Source: Streptomyces gardneri (lineage in GTDB: Bacteria; Actinomycetota; Actinomycetes; Streptomycetales; Streptomycetaceae). From it: a stretch of 64,000 nt of DNA. A model generated the notes under the pieces. It made no database searches. It was not told the DNA's origin and was given only the letters and a program-made list of their open reading frames with translations. The stretch lies in NCBI RefSeq assembly GCF_006539185.1, contig NZ_BJMN01000006.1, positions 1 through 64,000 on the forward strand, in the 5' to 3' direction. Position 1 is the first letter of the stretch. Each line of letters begins with the position of its first letter. The translations under genes and the position numbers were made by a program. Shown piece after piece: positions 8,871 through 18,212 of the stretch.

Positions 8871-9821
8871 TCAGGACTTCGGGACCGTGTTGATGTAGTC
8901 GGTGCCGGTGCTGTGGAAGCCGTCCACCGTCTTCTGGACGTCCGCCTGGGAGACGGCCTTGTCGGCCTTGTAGTAGACCCAGTCGACCTTCATGTCCCAG
9001 CTGCGCGGGCCACCGGTGAAGGGGAGGTCGATGAGCCAGTTGCTGAAGTGGATGTCCATCTGCTCGCGCGGGACGTACTTGCCGGAACTGGTGAAGAGCT
9101 TCTTGCCGTCCAGGGAGTAGACGACCTTGCCGTCCATGGCGGTGATCATCATGGTGTGCCAGCCACCGAGGCGCCGCTTGACGGTGTGGTGCACCCGGTC
9201 CGGCGGATCGGCCCTGTACCAGCTGACGTTGTCGAGCTGCGGACCCACCGAACCCCAGCCGCCGTTCGGCAGGTACTCGAAGTCGAGTTCGCTGTAGTTC
9301 TCCGAGGAGTCCGAGGAGGAGATCGGGAAGAAGGTCTGGACGACGTGGTCGCCGTCGCGTCCGCTCGCGGGCTTGTCGCTGAGGTGGACCCGGGCGGCGA
9401 AGGTTCCCGTGAAGAAGTTCCGGCTCGTGGTCTGCACCTCGACCTGCGTGGTGCCCGACCGGGTGCCGTCGGTGGAGGAGCGAAGTCGTAGGACCTTGCC
9501 CCCCTCGGCCGCCGGGTCGGAGGGGAAGGCGGCGCCGTCGGCGCTCCAGGTGTCCTTGATCCCCGGGCCGCCCCCGCCGGTACGGATCTCCCAGCCGTGC
9601 GCGGCGAGGGAAGGGTCGTCGGCGCCGGTGTAGTCGAAGTCGTCGAACAGGGTTCCCGGCGGTCCCGTGGGTGTCGGCGAGGCTTCCCGCGCGGGCTTTG
9701 CGGCGTCGGTGCCTCCGCCGGTCGCGGGGTCGGCGGAACACGCGGCGAGTGCGCACAGGAGGGCGGGCAGCGTGAGCGCGGTCCAGGCTCGGCGACGAGA
9801 GGTGCGGCGGGGCTGGCTCAC
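8871..9821 (-). CDS. GH16-like secreted lipoprotein
   Basis: About 316 residues. The GTG at 9821 is preferred because AAGGAG sits just ahead and a lipoprotein signal (RRTSRRRAW...LLCALAACSADP, lipobox LAAC) follows at once. The mature protein has a Thr/Pro linker and then a concanavalin-like beta-sandwich. The SELDFEYLP segment matches the E-x-D-x-E signature of GH16 glucanases and galactanases. The exact polysaccharide is not deducible. It should be anchored outside the membrane. A galactose oxidase lies 4 kb away, so both could act on galactose-rich polymers, but they are not in one operon. Confidence 0.8.
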   Translation of the reverse strand: MSQPRRTSRRRAWTALTLPALLCALAACSADPATGGGTDAAKPAREASPTPTGPPGTLFDDFDYTGADDPSLAAHGWEIRTGGGGPGIKDTWSADGAAFPSDPAAEGGKVLRLRSSTDGTRSGTTQVEVQTTSRNFFTGTFAARVHLSDKPASGRDGDHVVQTFFPISSSDSSENYSELDFEYLPNGGWGSVGPQLDNVSWYRADPPDRVHHTVKRRLGGWHTMMITAMDGKVVYSLDGKKLFTSSGKYVPREQMDIHFSNWLIDLPFTGGPRSWDMKVDWVYYKADKAVSQADVQKTVDGFHSTGTDYINTVPKS

Positions 9822-10114
9822 ACAGGCTCCTTGGGGCGTAGAGGCGGTGACTGGACACGCCCGTTGCATGCGGATCACTCGCTGATCGCGTGAATCGAGC
9901 GGTCATCCTAGCGAAGGATTCAAGCCATCACGCCTCGTGTTCGCGACCCGGTCATTCAGGCGTCAGGAGGCGCCCGTTGATGTACCGATCCGGTTACGAC
10001 AATCGATCGAGCCATGTCAAATATGGACATCGCACACCAATCGATTCTGGTCATGCGCTACGGTCCGCTCTACGCCTCAGCGGTCTCCACACCTTGCACA
10101 AAAAGGCCACATTC

Positions 10115-10402
10115 ATGCGCCAAGTCGCCACATTCTCCGGGCGCGAATCGGTCCACTCGGCACAGCCTGACGTGGCCGAATCCCGTCAGTGGGAGCCTGC
10201 TCCGGCACCGGTGTTCGTCGACCAGTCGGGTCTGCGCAGCCGTCTGCTGCGGCGCTTCGGCTGGCCGGTCTCCGTGGTCGGCGCGATCCTGGCGGCCGCC
10301 ATGGGCGGCAGCCTGATCGGTATGCAGTCGGAAGCCCCGGCGATGGAGATACCGCCGAAGCCCGCGTACCTGCCCGCCAGGGGACCCTTGACGCCCTCCT
10401 GA
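10115..10402 (+). CDS. small membrane protein ahead of the polysaccharide synthase
   Basis: A 95-residue protein with a hydrophilic N-terminal half, one Gly/Ala-rich membrane helix (VSVVGAILAAAMGGSLIGM) and a short Pro-rich tail. The ATG at 10115 has AAAAGG upstream. It lies 164 nt ahead of the deacetylase/glycosyltransferase in the same direction, which suggests an accessory subunit of the polysaccharide machinery. No domain recognised. Confidence 0.6.
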   Translation: MRQVATFSGRESVHSAQPDVAESRQWEPAPAPVFVDQSGLRSRLLRRFGWPVSVVGAILAAAMGGSLIGMQSEAPAMEIPPKPAYLPARGPLTPS

Positions 10403-10566
10403 CCCTGGAGGGCGCGGTCTGCGACGCCGCACCCGGAAAGTTCGGCCATCACGCCGAACATCGCGACATTCCCTGACATAACGCGGCCATCGTGGCGCCC
10501 AAAGCAACGCCGGCGGGCCGGCCGAGCGTGGCTGATCGTCCGCACCACCCAGATCCAGGAGCGCCC

Positions 10567-12720
10567 TTGTCCCGCCACCAGCGTCGTCGGCAGTCCCTGC
10601 TGAGACCACGCCGACTGGCTGCGCCGCCGCTGCGCTTCTTCATGCCGCTGTCCCTGCTGGCCTGCTTGCTCGCGCTCCTCGTCCTCCGCGGCCTCGCCAC
10701 CAACGAGGCGTTCCACGACACCCGGATCGCGACCTCGGTCGACAAGACGACCGTGCCGGAGAACCTGCTCAAGGGCGGCCCGGTCATCGACGCGCGCGGC
10801 GACAAGAACGAGCGCCCCGTGAGCTACCGGATCCCCGACCACACCGTGGTCCTGAGCTTCGACGACGGCCCCTCGCCGGAGTGGACCCCGAAGATCCTGG
10901 ACGTGCTCGCGGCCCACGACGTCCGCGCGGACTTCTTCGTGACCGGCGCGATGACCACGCGCCACCCGGAGCTGATCCGGCAGATCGTCGCGGGCGGCCA
11001 CGAGATCGGCGTGCACAGCTTCACCCACCCCGATCTGGTGTATCAGTCCGAAGCCCGGATCAGCTGGGAGCTGGCGCAGACGCAGCTGGCGCTGGCCGGC
11101 GTCGCGGGCGTCCACAGCGCGCTGTTCCGACCGCCGTACTCCTCCGACGCCTCGGCGCTCGACGACTGGAACTACCCGGTGATCAAGTACGTGGGTTCCC
11201 ACGGCTACCTCACCGCGTTCATCGACCGGGACACCCACGACTGGAAGCGTCCCGGCGTCGACGCGATCGTCAAGGCGGCGATGCCGCGCAAGCCCGGCGC
11301 CGGCGAGCTGATCCTGCTCCACGACGCGGGCGGCGACCGTACCGAGACCCTTGCCGCGCTCGAGCAGATCATCGTGAAGCTGAAGGGCGAGGGGTACCGC
11401 TTCGCCACCGTCTCCGAAGCGCTCGGCGCCACCGACGCCACCGTGCCGGTGCACGGCTACCAGCTGTGGGCGGGCAAGTGCTTCATCTGGGCCAGCAAGG
11501 CCGCCGTGCTCACCCTGCCGGTGCTGGTCGCGCTGCTGGCCGTCGTCGGCTTCCTCAACTTCGGCCGGTTCGCGCTGATGCTCGTCCTCGCACCGCTCCA
11601 CGCCCGGCGCTCCAAGCGGCGGAACGCGTGGGGACCACCCGTCACCGAGCCGGTCACCGTCCTCGTACCGGCCTACAACGAGCGCGAGTGCATCGCGAAC
11701 ACCCTCAACTCCCTGATCGCCAGTGACCATCCGATCGAAGTGATCGTCATCGACGACGGCTCCACGGACGGCACCGCGGACATCGTCGAGGAGATGAATC
11801 TGCCGTTCGTCCGGCTGATCCGCCAGGCCAACGGCGGCAAGTCCACCGCGCTCAACACCGGTATCGCGGCCGCGTCGTACGACATCGTCGTGATGATGGA
11901 CGGCGACACCGTCTTCGAGCCGTCCACCGTGCGCGAACTGGTCCAGCCCTTCGGCGACCGGCGGATCGGCGCGGTCGCGGGCAACGCCAAGGTCGGCAAC
12001 CGCGACAGCCTGATCGGCGCCTGGCAGCACATCGAGTACGTCCTCGGCCACAACCTGGACCGCCGGATGTACGACATGCTCAACGTCATCCCGACCATCC
12101 CCGGCGCGGTCGGCGCCTTCCGCAAGGAGGCCCTGCGGCGGGTCGGCGGGATGAGCGACGACACCCTCGCCGAGGACACCGACATCACCATGGCGGTGCT
12201 CTGCGACGGCTGGCGGATCGTCTACGCCGAGCGCGCCCGCGCCTGGACCGAGGCCCCCGCCAGCCTCCAGCAGCTCTGGTCCCAGCGGTACCGCTGGAGC
12301 TACGGCAGCATGCAGGCGATGTGGAAGCACCGCCGCGCCGTGACCTCCCGGGGTCCGGCCGGACGCTTCGGCCGGCTCGGGCTGCCCCTCGTCGTGATGT
12401 TCGGCGTGGTCGCCCCGCTGCTCGCGCCGCTGGTCGACATGTTCCTGCTGTACGGCGTGCTGTTCGCGGACGCCCCGATCACCCTCGCCAGCTGGGGCGG
12501 CTTCATCCTGCTCCAGGCCGTGCTGTCCTGGTACGCCTTCCGGCTCGACGGCGAGAAGCCCCTGCATCTGATCAGCCTGCCGATCCAGCAGCTGGTCTAC
12601 CGGCAGCTGATGTACATCGTCCTGTTGCAGTCCACGATCACGGCGCTGACCGGTGGCCGACTGCGCTGGCAGAAGCTCCGGCGCACCGGCGAGGTCGCGG
12701 CCGCACCGGTGGAGGCCTGA
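10567..12720 (+). CDS. bifunctional polysaccharide deacetylase / GT2 synthase (mat-like)
   Basis: About 717 residues. The TTG at 10567 with AGGAG 6 nt upstream is preferred to the GTG at 10492. Order: membrane helix (about 20-45); polysaccharide deacetylase (NodB) domain with LSFDDGP (D99, D100) and HSFTH (H150, H154); a two-helix spacer; a processive GT2 domain with DDGSTDGT, MDGDT (D445-D447), AEDTD and QRYRW (573-577); then C-terminal membrane helices. This architecture is that of the Streptomyces mat locus, which makes a poly-beta-1,6-N-acetylglucosamine-type polymer for hyphal aggregation. An acyltransferase follows 2 nt downstream. I infer synthesis, export and partial deacetylation of an extracellular aminoglycan. 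Which mat gene it matches I cannot confirm. Confidence 0.88.
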   Translation: MSRHQRRRQSLLRPRRLAAPPLRFFMPLSLLACLLALLVLRGLATNEAFHDTRIATSVDKTTVPENLLKGGPVIDARGDKNERPVSYRIPDHTVVLSFDDGPSPEWTPKILDVLAAHDVRADFFVTGAMTTRHPELIRQIVAGGHEIGVHSFTHPDLVYQSEARISWELAQTQLALAGVAGVHSALFRPPYSSDASALDDWNYPVIKYVGSHGYLTAFIDRDTHDWKRPGVDAIVKAAMPRKPGAGELILLHDAGGDRTETLAALEQIIVKLKGEGYRFATVSEALGATDATVPVHGYQLWAGKCFIWASKAAVLTLPVLVALLAVVGFLNFGRFALMLVLAPLHARRSKRRNAWGPPVTEPVTVLVPAYNERECIANTLNSLIASDHPIEVIVIDDGSTDGTADIVEEMNLPFVRLIRQANGGKSTALNTGIAAASYDIVVMMDGDTVFEPSTVRELVQPFGDRRIGAVAGNAKVGNRDSLIGAWQHIEYVLGHNLDRRMYDMLNVIPTIPGAVGAFRKEALRRVGGMSDDTLAEDTDITMAVLCDGWRIVYAERARAWTEAPASLQQLWSQRYRWSYGSMQAMWKHRRAVTSRGPAGRFGRLGLPLVVMFGVVAPLLAPLVDMFLLYGVLFADAPITLASWGGFILLQAVLSWYAFRLDGEKPLHLISLPIQQLVYRQLMYIVLLQSTITALTGGRLRWQKLRRTGEVAAAPVEA

Positions 12721-12722
12721 CC

Positions 12723-13982
12723 ATGACCGCATCCTTCGAGTTCGGGGGCACCCAGGACACCGTCCGGCTGAGGATCCCCGCCGCTCTGCGACGGGAGTCC
12801 CAGCCGGAGGCGGAGCCGTCGACACCGTCCCCGCGCAAGGGCGGCCGAGACCTCTATCTCGACCTGCTCCGCGCGCTGGCACTGGTCCGTGTGGTGATCT
12901 ACCACAACTTCGGCTGGTTCTGGCTGCCCGTCGTCTTCCCGTCGATGGGCGTGATGTTCGCGCTGGCCGGGTCGCTGATGGCCCGTTCCCTCAGCCGGCC
13001 CGCCCTCGGCGTCATCCGGGGCCGTCTGCGCCGACTGCTGCCGCCGATGTGGCTGTTCGGCGCGGTCATCCTCACCCTCGAGATCGTCGACGGCTGGGGG
13101 CCCGACGCCGAGGGGCATCCCAACTGGTGGTGGGGCAAGCTGCTGTTCTGGCTCGTGCCGCTGAGCACTCCGCCGTACGCCGAATCACTGAACGGTTTCG
13201 ACCATCTCGTGGGGCAGGGCTGGGCCGTGCAGGTCGTCGTCCCGCTCTGGTACCTCCGCGCGTACCTCTGGTACGTCCTGCTCTCACCGCTGCTGCTGTG
13301 GGCGCTGCGGCGGATGCCGGTGGTGACGCTGTCCGTGCCGATCGTGCTGACGGTCGTGCTGAACACGTTCTTCATCGACCAGGAGTTCCTCTACGGCCGC
13401 GTCTGGGAGAACCTCAGCGACTTCGCCATGTTCGGCTCCTGCTGGATCCTCGGCATGGCCCACCAGGAGGGCCTGCTCAAGAAGATCCCGCAGTACGTCG
13501 TGCCGTCCGTCGCGCCGCTGATCATGGTGGCCGGCTGGTGGTACCTGCAGACCCGACCGGACGACCCGACCGTGCACACCGACATCGAGAGCTGGCCGAT
13601 CGCCCAGGCCCTGTGGTCCTTCGGCTTCGTCGCCATCCTGCTCCACGTCAGTCCCTCCTGGGAACACTGGCCCCGACCGCTGGAACGCTGGAACGGTCTG
13701 ATCAGCCTGCTCAACTCACGAGCGGTCAGCGTCTACCTCTGGCACCAGGTCGCGTTGGTGGCCGCCATCCCGCTGATCGACCCCCTCTGGTCCGTCGGCT
13801 TCTTCTACGAGCACCTCCAGTGGCTGCTGATGAGCCCATGGTTCCCGCTGCTGGTGGCGATCCCCCTGACCGGACTGCTGGTGCTGACCTTCGGCTGGGT
13901 CGAGGACGTGGCCGCGAAGCGCTCCCCGCGGCTCTTCCCGTACCCGCGCCGCGTACGGGGCAGGCGCCGGGCAGGCGCCTGA
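12723..13982 (+). CDS. membrane acyltransferase (acyltransferase-3 type)
   Basis: A 419-residue polytopic protein with about ten membrane segments. The family start is visible at residues 42-65 (DLYLDLLRALALVRVVIYHNF), where the YH pair carries the catalytic His. RGRLRRLLPPMW is the next conserved element. The ATG at 12723 is 2 nt after the synthase stop, with GGAGG in the synthase end, so the two are co-translated. It probably O-acylates the polymer or stabilises the synthase complex. The C-terminus is strongly basic. Confidence 0.85.
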   Translation: MTASFEFGGTQDTVRLRIPAALRRESQPEAEPSTPSPRKGGRDLYLDLLRALALVRVVIYHNFGWFWLPVVFPSMGVMFALAGSLMARSLSRPALGVIRGRLRRLLPPMWLFGAVILTLEIVDGWGPDAEGHPNWWWGKLLFWLVPLSTPPYAESLNGFDHLVGQGWAVQVVVPLWYLRAYLWYVLLSPLLLWALRRMPVVTLSVPIVLTVVLNTFFIDQEFLYGRVWENLSDFAMFGSCWILGMAHQEGLLKKIPQYVVPSVAPLIMVAGWWYLQTRPDDPTVHTDIESWPIAQALWSFGFVAILLHVSPSWEHWPRPLERWNGLISLLNSRAVSVYLWHQVALVAAIPLIDPLWSVGFFYEHLQWLLMSPWFPLLVAIPLTGLLVLTFGWVEDVAAKRSPRLFPYPRRVRGRRRAGA

Positions 13983-14059
13983 CTTCGGGGGGGCAGGCGT
14001 TCGAGGCGCACTCGATGTGCGCGAACCTCGCATGGGCCTCCTGGGCATGACGTCTGGCT

Positions 14060-14116
14060 GGGGACCATGCGGGGACCAGAACTGGCTGGTAGCGCACCTT
14101 GACTCGGTCAAGGTGC
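14060..14116. repeat. dispersed hairpin repeat B, copy 2
   Basis: This carries the GGGGACC...GGGACCAG block and the GCACCTTGAC-TCG-GTCAAGGTGC hairpin (arms 14094-14103 and 14107-14116) also found at 2301-2366. It lies after the acyltransferase operon and before the convergent small gene, so it may terminate transcription from either side. Confidence 0.6.
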
Positions 14117-14195
14117 CGCTTCATGTAGCGCGGTCAGCGTTCGGTCCGGTTCGTCTTGCCACGGTGCGAGTAGGGGAGTGCCAGGACGCGCTGCC

Positions 14196-14360
14196 TCACC
14201 TTCGACGCCGAAGGGCTCTCAGAACCTGTTTGAGCACTGCCGCCGCCGCCCTCCGGCGGGCGGGGACCGAGGACCACACCGCGGGGAGTACGACGCCGAC
14301 GAAGAAGCCGGCCAGGAGCAACGGGAGCAGTGCGATCGAGTTCATGGCCAATGACTGCAT
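14196..14360 (-). CDS. small membrane protein
   Basis: A 54-residue protein from an ATG at 14360 with GGAGGGA upstream. Residues 6-30 form one hydrophobic helix (NSIALLPLLLAGFFVGVVL). The C-terminus is very basic (RALRRRR). It is divergent from the NACHT gene with 174 nt between them. No family recognised. The ribosome site and membrane pattern favour a real gene. Confidence 0.5.
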   Translation of the reverse strand: MQSLAMNSIALLPLLLAGFFVGVVLPAVWSSVPARRRAAAAVLKQVLRALRRRR

Positions 14361-14534
14361 GGAGCGTCCCTCCCTGAGTGACCGCCGGTGCGGTCCGTGG
14401 GCCGAGTCTGCGGCTGCGGTGGTTGGCTTCGTCTCGACCGCTGAAGAAGGCCGAAGAACGGAGGTATTGATGCAGGTCACGTCCTACCCTTAAGCGGTTG
14501 GTTCCTGAAGAGACGTGAAGCCTGAGGGGGCGTT

Positions 14535-17500
14535 GTGGGGGACGCAATGGGGGCTGTCGCTGACTTCTGCGCCATGCTGCGCCGTACCGTCCGTGGATGT
14601 GGTGTCTCGCAAGCCGAACTTGCACGCGTGCTGCACCGTAGTGACGCGGCTGTCTCTGCATTGCTGAACGGACGACGTGCCAAGCCTCCGCAGTTCGACG
14701 AAATCCTTGCGATCGTGAACCACTGCCGGGACAAATGCGGAGAACAGCCCCCTCCGGGTCTGGTTCTGGATCCGGCTTGGTGGCGCACCCGCCTGGCCGA
14801 GCTGGAGGGCACGGCGGAAGTGCAACGTCGCCCAAAGCCGCGGTACGTCCAGGGGGCGCTGCCCGTCGTGCCGGTAGAGCCCATCGCCTTCGATTTCAGC
14901 TCTGCTGTAGAGACTCTTGTGGGCGGCAGGGAGGGATTCGTAGACCTGGAAGTGCAAGTCCTGGAGCCACTGGGGCTTGCTGGTGCTGCACCCGTCGAGC
15001 TGCGAGGGCTGTTCGACGGGTTCGCCACCCGAGTGAGGTCGTGCCGTGGCATGGCGAGAACATCTCTGCTCTGTGCGGCGGACATTGTTCTCCTTGTCGC
15101 CGGCTTCTGTGACGCGGTCGCCAGACTTGGGGCTGTACGCGACGCTGAGGCCGTTGTGTCGCCCATCGATCTTGCAACGCAAGTTCTAGAGGAGCTTGGA
15201 AGGGTGGTGCTCGGTTCAGCGCGGGCTCGGGACTCGGTGGAGCTCAGGGAAGAGATCGCCATCGCGTACGCAGCCGCGGCCGATGTCATGCACTTCGGCG
15301 GCTTCGCAGGAGGCTCGCCGGACGAGCTTGCAGGGCTGGCCCAACGGCGCTACGGGGAACTACTCTCGAAGGTCACCTGGGAGTGTCCAGAGTTGCGACT
15401 CACTTCAGAGACATTCGATCCTGACCAGGAAGAAGGGCGCCAGCAGGGTACTGCGGACCGGGTGGGCCTCATCGAACTCGGACTCCTGCTCCGAGAGTTC
15501 GCGAATGGAGATCCGGTATCGCCAGAACAGCGAGAGCGGCTTCGGGCACCGATTGCTCCGGCCGAGGGGTCGGGGCCAACAATTCCCTCCCTCGCCGCGG
15601 GTTATGTGAATCCATCCTTTCGATCGGCTGGACCTCCGGCAGCCTGGCAGCTTGCGTCCGACGACTGGTGGGAGTCTCGGCCGCTCCGGGAGGACATAGC
15701 GGGATTTCTTGCAGCGCATCTGCTCAGCTACAAAGCCGTGCATGCTCCGTTGCTTGTCCTCGGGCATCCCGGCTCCGGGAAGTCCCTCCTCGCCAGGTTG
15801 ATTGCTGCCCGATTACCGGCAGCGGAGTTCTCGTGCCTTCATGTCGAGCTCAGGCACGTTCCCGCCGAGCTCGACCTTCAGCAGCAACTTGAAGAAGCAG
15901 CGTTCCGCTCGACTGGGCGCCGGAGTGACTGGCCGGATGCGCACCCCGCACATGATGCCGTCCGGGTCATTCTCGTGGATGGTCTCGACGAACTGATCCA
16001 GGCGGGAGCAGGCCGACTGGACATGGGTGCGCAGTGGCGGTATCTGCAAAGTATCGAACAGTTCCAACAGCGGGAGTTCGCACGAGGGCGTCCAGTCATC
16101 TTCATCGTGACGAGCCGCACGGTGGTTGCCGACCAGGTACTGACCCCTCCGACCACGACTGTCCTGCGGCTGGAGCCATTTGACGATACGCGTATTGGCT
16201 GTTGGCTCGAAGTATGGAATGCAACGAACCGGCGATACTTCGCCAGCGAGGACGTTGAGCCGCTTACCTGGGAGCTCATTCGGCCGTATCAGGATCTGGC
16301 GCGCCACTCCCTGTTGCTGCTCATGCTGGCGCTCTACGATGCGGTCGGGAATCCACTGCGACGACTCGACGGTCGAGACATTCGCCGCGTGGATCTCTAC
16401 GAGCGCCTGCTCGTGGAGTTTGCCCATCGGCAGGTCGTCAAGCGTGAGGGCCCGCTCCCGCCGTCGGCAGAAGCTGATGCGATCGAGAACGAACTTCGAC
16501 GACTGAGCGTGATCGCGGTCGGAATGTTCAACCGCCGTAGTCAAAGTCTGACAGCCGACGAGGCGGACAGCGATCTCGAGGTTCTGCTTGGCGAGGGTGG
16601 GTCCACGCTGCTCTTCGGACGATTCTTCTTCGTACATGAAGCACAGGCCATGGTCGCTGAGGGGCACCTCAGGTCGTACGAGTTCCTGCACGCAACTTTC
16701 GGGGAGTACTTGGTGGCCCGGCTGGTCTGCAACGAGGCGCGGCGGGTCCTCGACCGTTGGGAGCAGACCGAGGCGGCACCGATCGACGACAGCGTGCTTT
16801 ACGCACTGTTGTCGACCGTTCCACTCACCGATCGCGCCGAGGTTCTGTACAACATCGGGGAGCTGTTGGGTCCCGGTGGCAAGCGCTGGAACGGATCGCA
16901 AACGATGCTGCTGCGCAGGCTCTTCCGAGGCGGTGACCGAGATGGGGATCAGCGGGCAGATCTGCCGTACCGCCCAGCTGCCGGCAATCGCACCGAGCAG
17001 GAGGCCGCCTACGGCGCGAATCTCCTCCTCCTCATCCTGCTCGCCGAGGACGGAGTGCATGCCTCAGAGCTCCTGGCTAGCTCTGCTCCTGTTGAGCGCT
17101 GGTGGCGGCGGGCGCAATTCTGGCGCTCGCAGTTTGGTGAGGCATCGTGGGAGTCGTTCGCCCGCACGGTGTCGGTGGAGCGGCGTTCTGGCGGCCAGAG
17201 CCCTGAGAACGCTGGCGACCTCTGGATTAGCCTTGGCAGTGCTGTCCCGTCTGTGGACGATCTGGCTTGGACACTGCGCCACAGGGTGCGGGGCCCGGCG
17301 GCTTACCTCGATGCCAGAGGGGTGGACGCCAGCGAACTCATCCAACGACTCGCCCTACTGTGCGACGCCGACACACAGCAATTGCTACACGCCCTCGCGC
17401 CCCTGCTCAATGCTTTGCCAAATACGCTGCGGACCTACCGCGTCGACGAAGAGCAGCAGGCTGTATCAGGTGCGCATGCGATTGTGGCCCTAGTGTGCTG

Positions 17501-18212
17501 CGACAGGCGAGAGCCAGCACATTTGGCCGCGTGCTACCTCGATGTGTTGGAGATCATGCGAAATCTTCCCGACACAGATCGTCCGCTGGTGGCAAACGTG
17601 CTGGTGCGACACATCGTCCAGGACGTGGACTTGCTGCCGGCGAAGTTAACACAGGCCCTTCTGGTCGAGTTGATCCGGCTCGCATCGGCAAGTGGTGGAA
17701 CCCGATGGGCAGGTTTGTGGTCCGCGGTGGAGGTGTACGTAGTCCGTGAAATGCGTCGGAAGGACCTCGCGGACCGAGAGCAGCAGGTTTTGGTGGGACA
17801 CCTCCACCGGTATGCGGGCCTGTTCACTGAACCGCAGGATCGGTTGATGCAGATACTCAGGGCGGCCGGAAGTAGCCACGTTTGGGCTGGGGTGGATCAC
17901 GGGTCGGGGCGGGAAGTGCTGGACGAGGGACTCGCGCTCCTCTATCGCATCCCCGCTGACAAGCGTTCTCCGGAGGTGGTGATCGGCCTACTCCGACTGG
18001 CCCGTGAACTAGGTGAGGAGGAATGGTTCGGCGAACACGCTGAGTCGCTCCTGCAAGCGCTGGACCCAAACGAGTTGGGGCTACTGCGGGCTACCGATGT
18101 TGACGCACTGCGACTTGCGGTTCAGGATGCGAGACTGCTGAGTTCACTCCAGTCCATCGAGGAGATCTGGCGAGGCCCCCGCATGCCTAACCGTGTTGCC
18201 TACGACCGCTAG
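14535..18212 (+). CDS. XRE-NACHT STAND NTPase, possible defence protein
   Basis: A 1225-residue protein. The GTG at 14535 follows a GAGGGGG site; an ATG at 14547 is possible. Residues about 8-65 form an XRE-type helix-turn-helix (GVSQAELARVLHRSDAAVSALLNG). After a linker with helical content comes a NACHT-type NTPase: Walker A GHPGSGKS (K416), Walker B VILVDGLDEL (D482, D485, E486), and a sensor region IFIVTSRT. The remaining 600 residues are helical and repeat-like, as in NLR sensor regions. Related STAND proteins act in bacterial antiviral immunity, but this role is inferred. Codons 427 and 1038 are TTA, so translation should depend on the bldA tRNA. Codon bias is weaker than in its neighbours, which suggests recent transfer. 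A decayed gene overlaps its 3' end on the other strand. Confidence 0.88.
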   Translation: MGDAMGAVADFCAMLRRTVRGCGVSQAELARVLHRSDAAVSALLNGRRAKPPQFDEILAIVNHCRDKCGEQPPPGLVLDPAWWRTRLAELEGTAEVQRRPKPRYVQGALPVVPVEPIAFDFSSAVETLVGGREGFVDLEVQVLEPLGLAGAAPVELRGLFDGFATRVRSCRGMARTSLLCAADIVLLVAGFCDAVARLGAVRDAEAVVSPIDLATQVLEELGRVVLGSARARDSVELREEIAIAYAAAADVMHFGGFAGGSPDELAGLAQRRYGELLSKVTWECPELRLTSETFDPDQEEGRQQGTADRVGLIELGLLLREFANGDPVSPEQRERLRAPIAPAEGSGPTIPSLAAGYVNPSFRSAGPPAAWQLASDDWWESRPLREDIAGFLAAHLLSYKAVHAPLLVLGHPGSGKSLLARLIAARLPAAEFSCLHVELRHVPAELDLQQQLEEAAFRSTGRRSDWPDAHPAHDAVRVILVDGLDELIQAGAGRLDMGAQWRYLQSIEQFQQREFARGRPVIFIVTSRTVVADQVLTPPTTTVLRLEPFDDTRIGCWLEVWNATNRRYFASEDVEPLTWELIRPYQDLARHSLLLLMLALYDAVGNPLRRLDGRDIRRVDLYERLLVEFAHRQVVKREGPLPPSAEADAIENELRRLSVIAVGMFNRRSQSLTADEADSDLEVLLGEGGSTLLFGRFFFVHEAQAMVAEGHLRSYEFLHATFGEYLVARLVCNEARRVLDRWEQTEAAPIDDSVLYALLSTVPLTDRAEVLYNIGELLGPGGKRWNGSQTMLLRRLFRGGDRDGDQRADLPYRPAAGNRTEQEAAYGANLLLLILLAEDGVHASELLASSAPVERWWRRAQFWRSQFGEASWESFARTVSVERRSGGQSPENAGDLWISLGSAVPSVDDLAWTLRHRVRGPAAYLDARGVDASELIQRLALLCDADTQQLLHALAPLLNALPNTLRTYRVDEEQQAVSGAHAIVALVCCDRREPAHLAACYLDVLEIMRNLPDTDRPLVANVLVRHIVQDVDLLPAKLTQALLVELIRLASASGGTRWAGLWSAVEVYVVREMRRKDLADREQQVLVGHLHRYAGLFTEPQDRLMQILRAAGSSHVWAGVDHGSGREVLDEGLALLYRIPADKRSPEVVIGLLRLARELGEEEWFGEHAESLLQALDPNELGLLRATDVDALRLAVQDARLLSSLQSIEEIWRGPRMPNRVAYDR

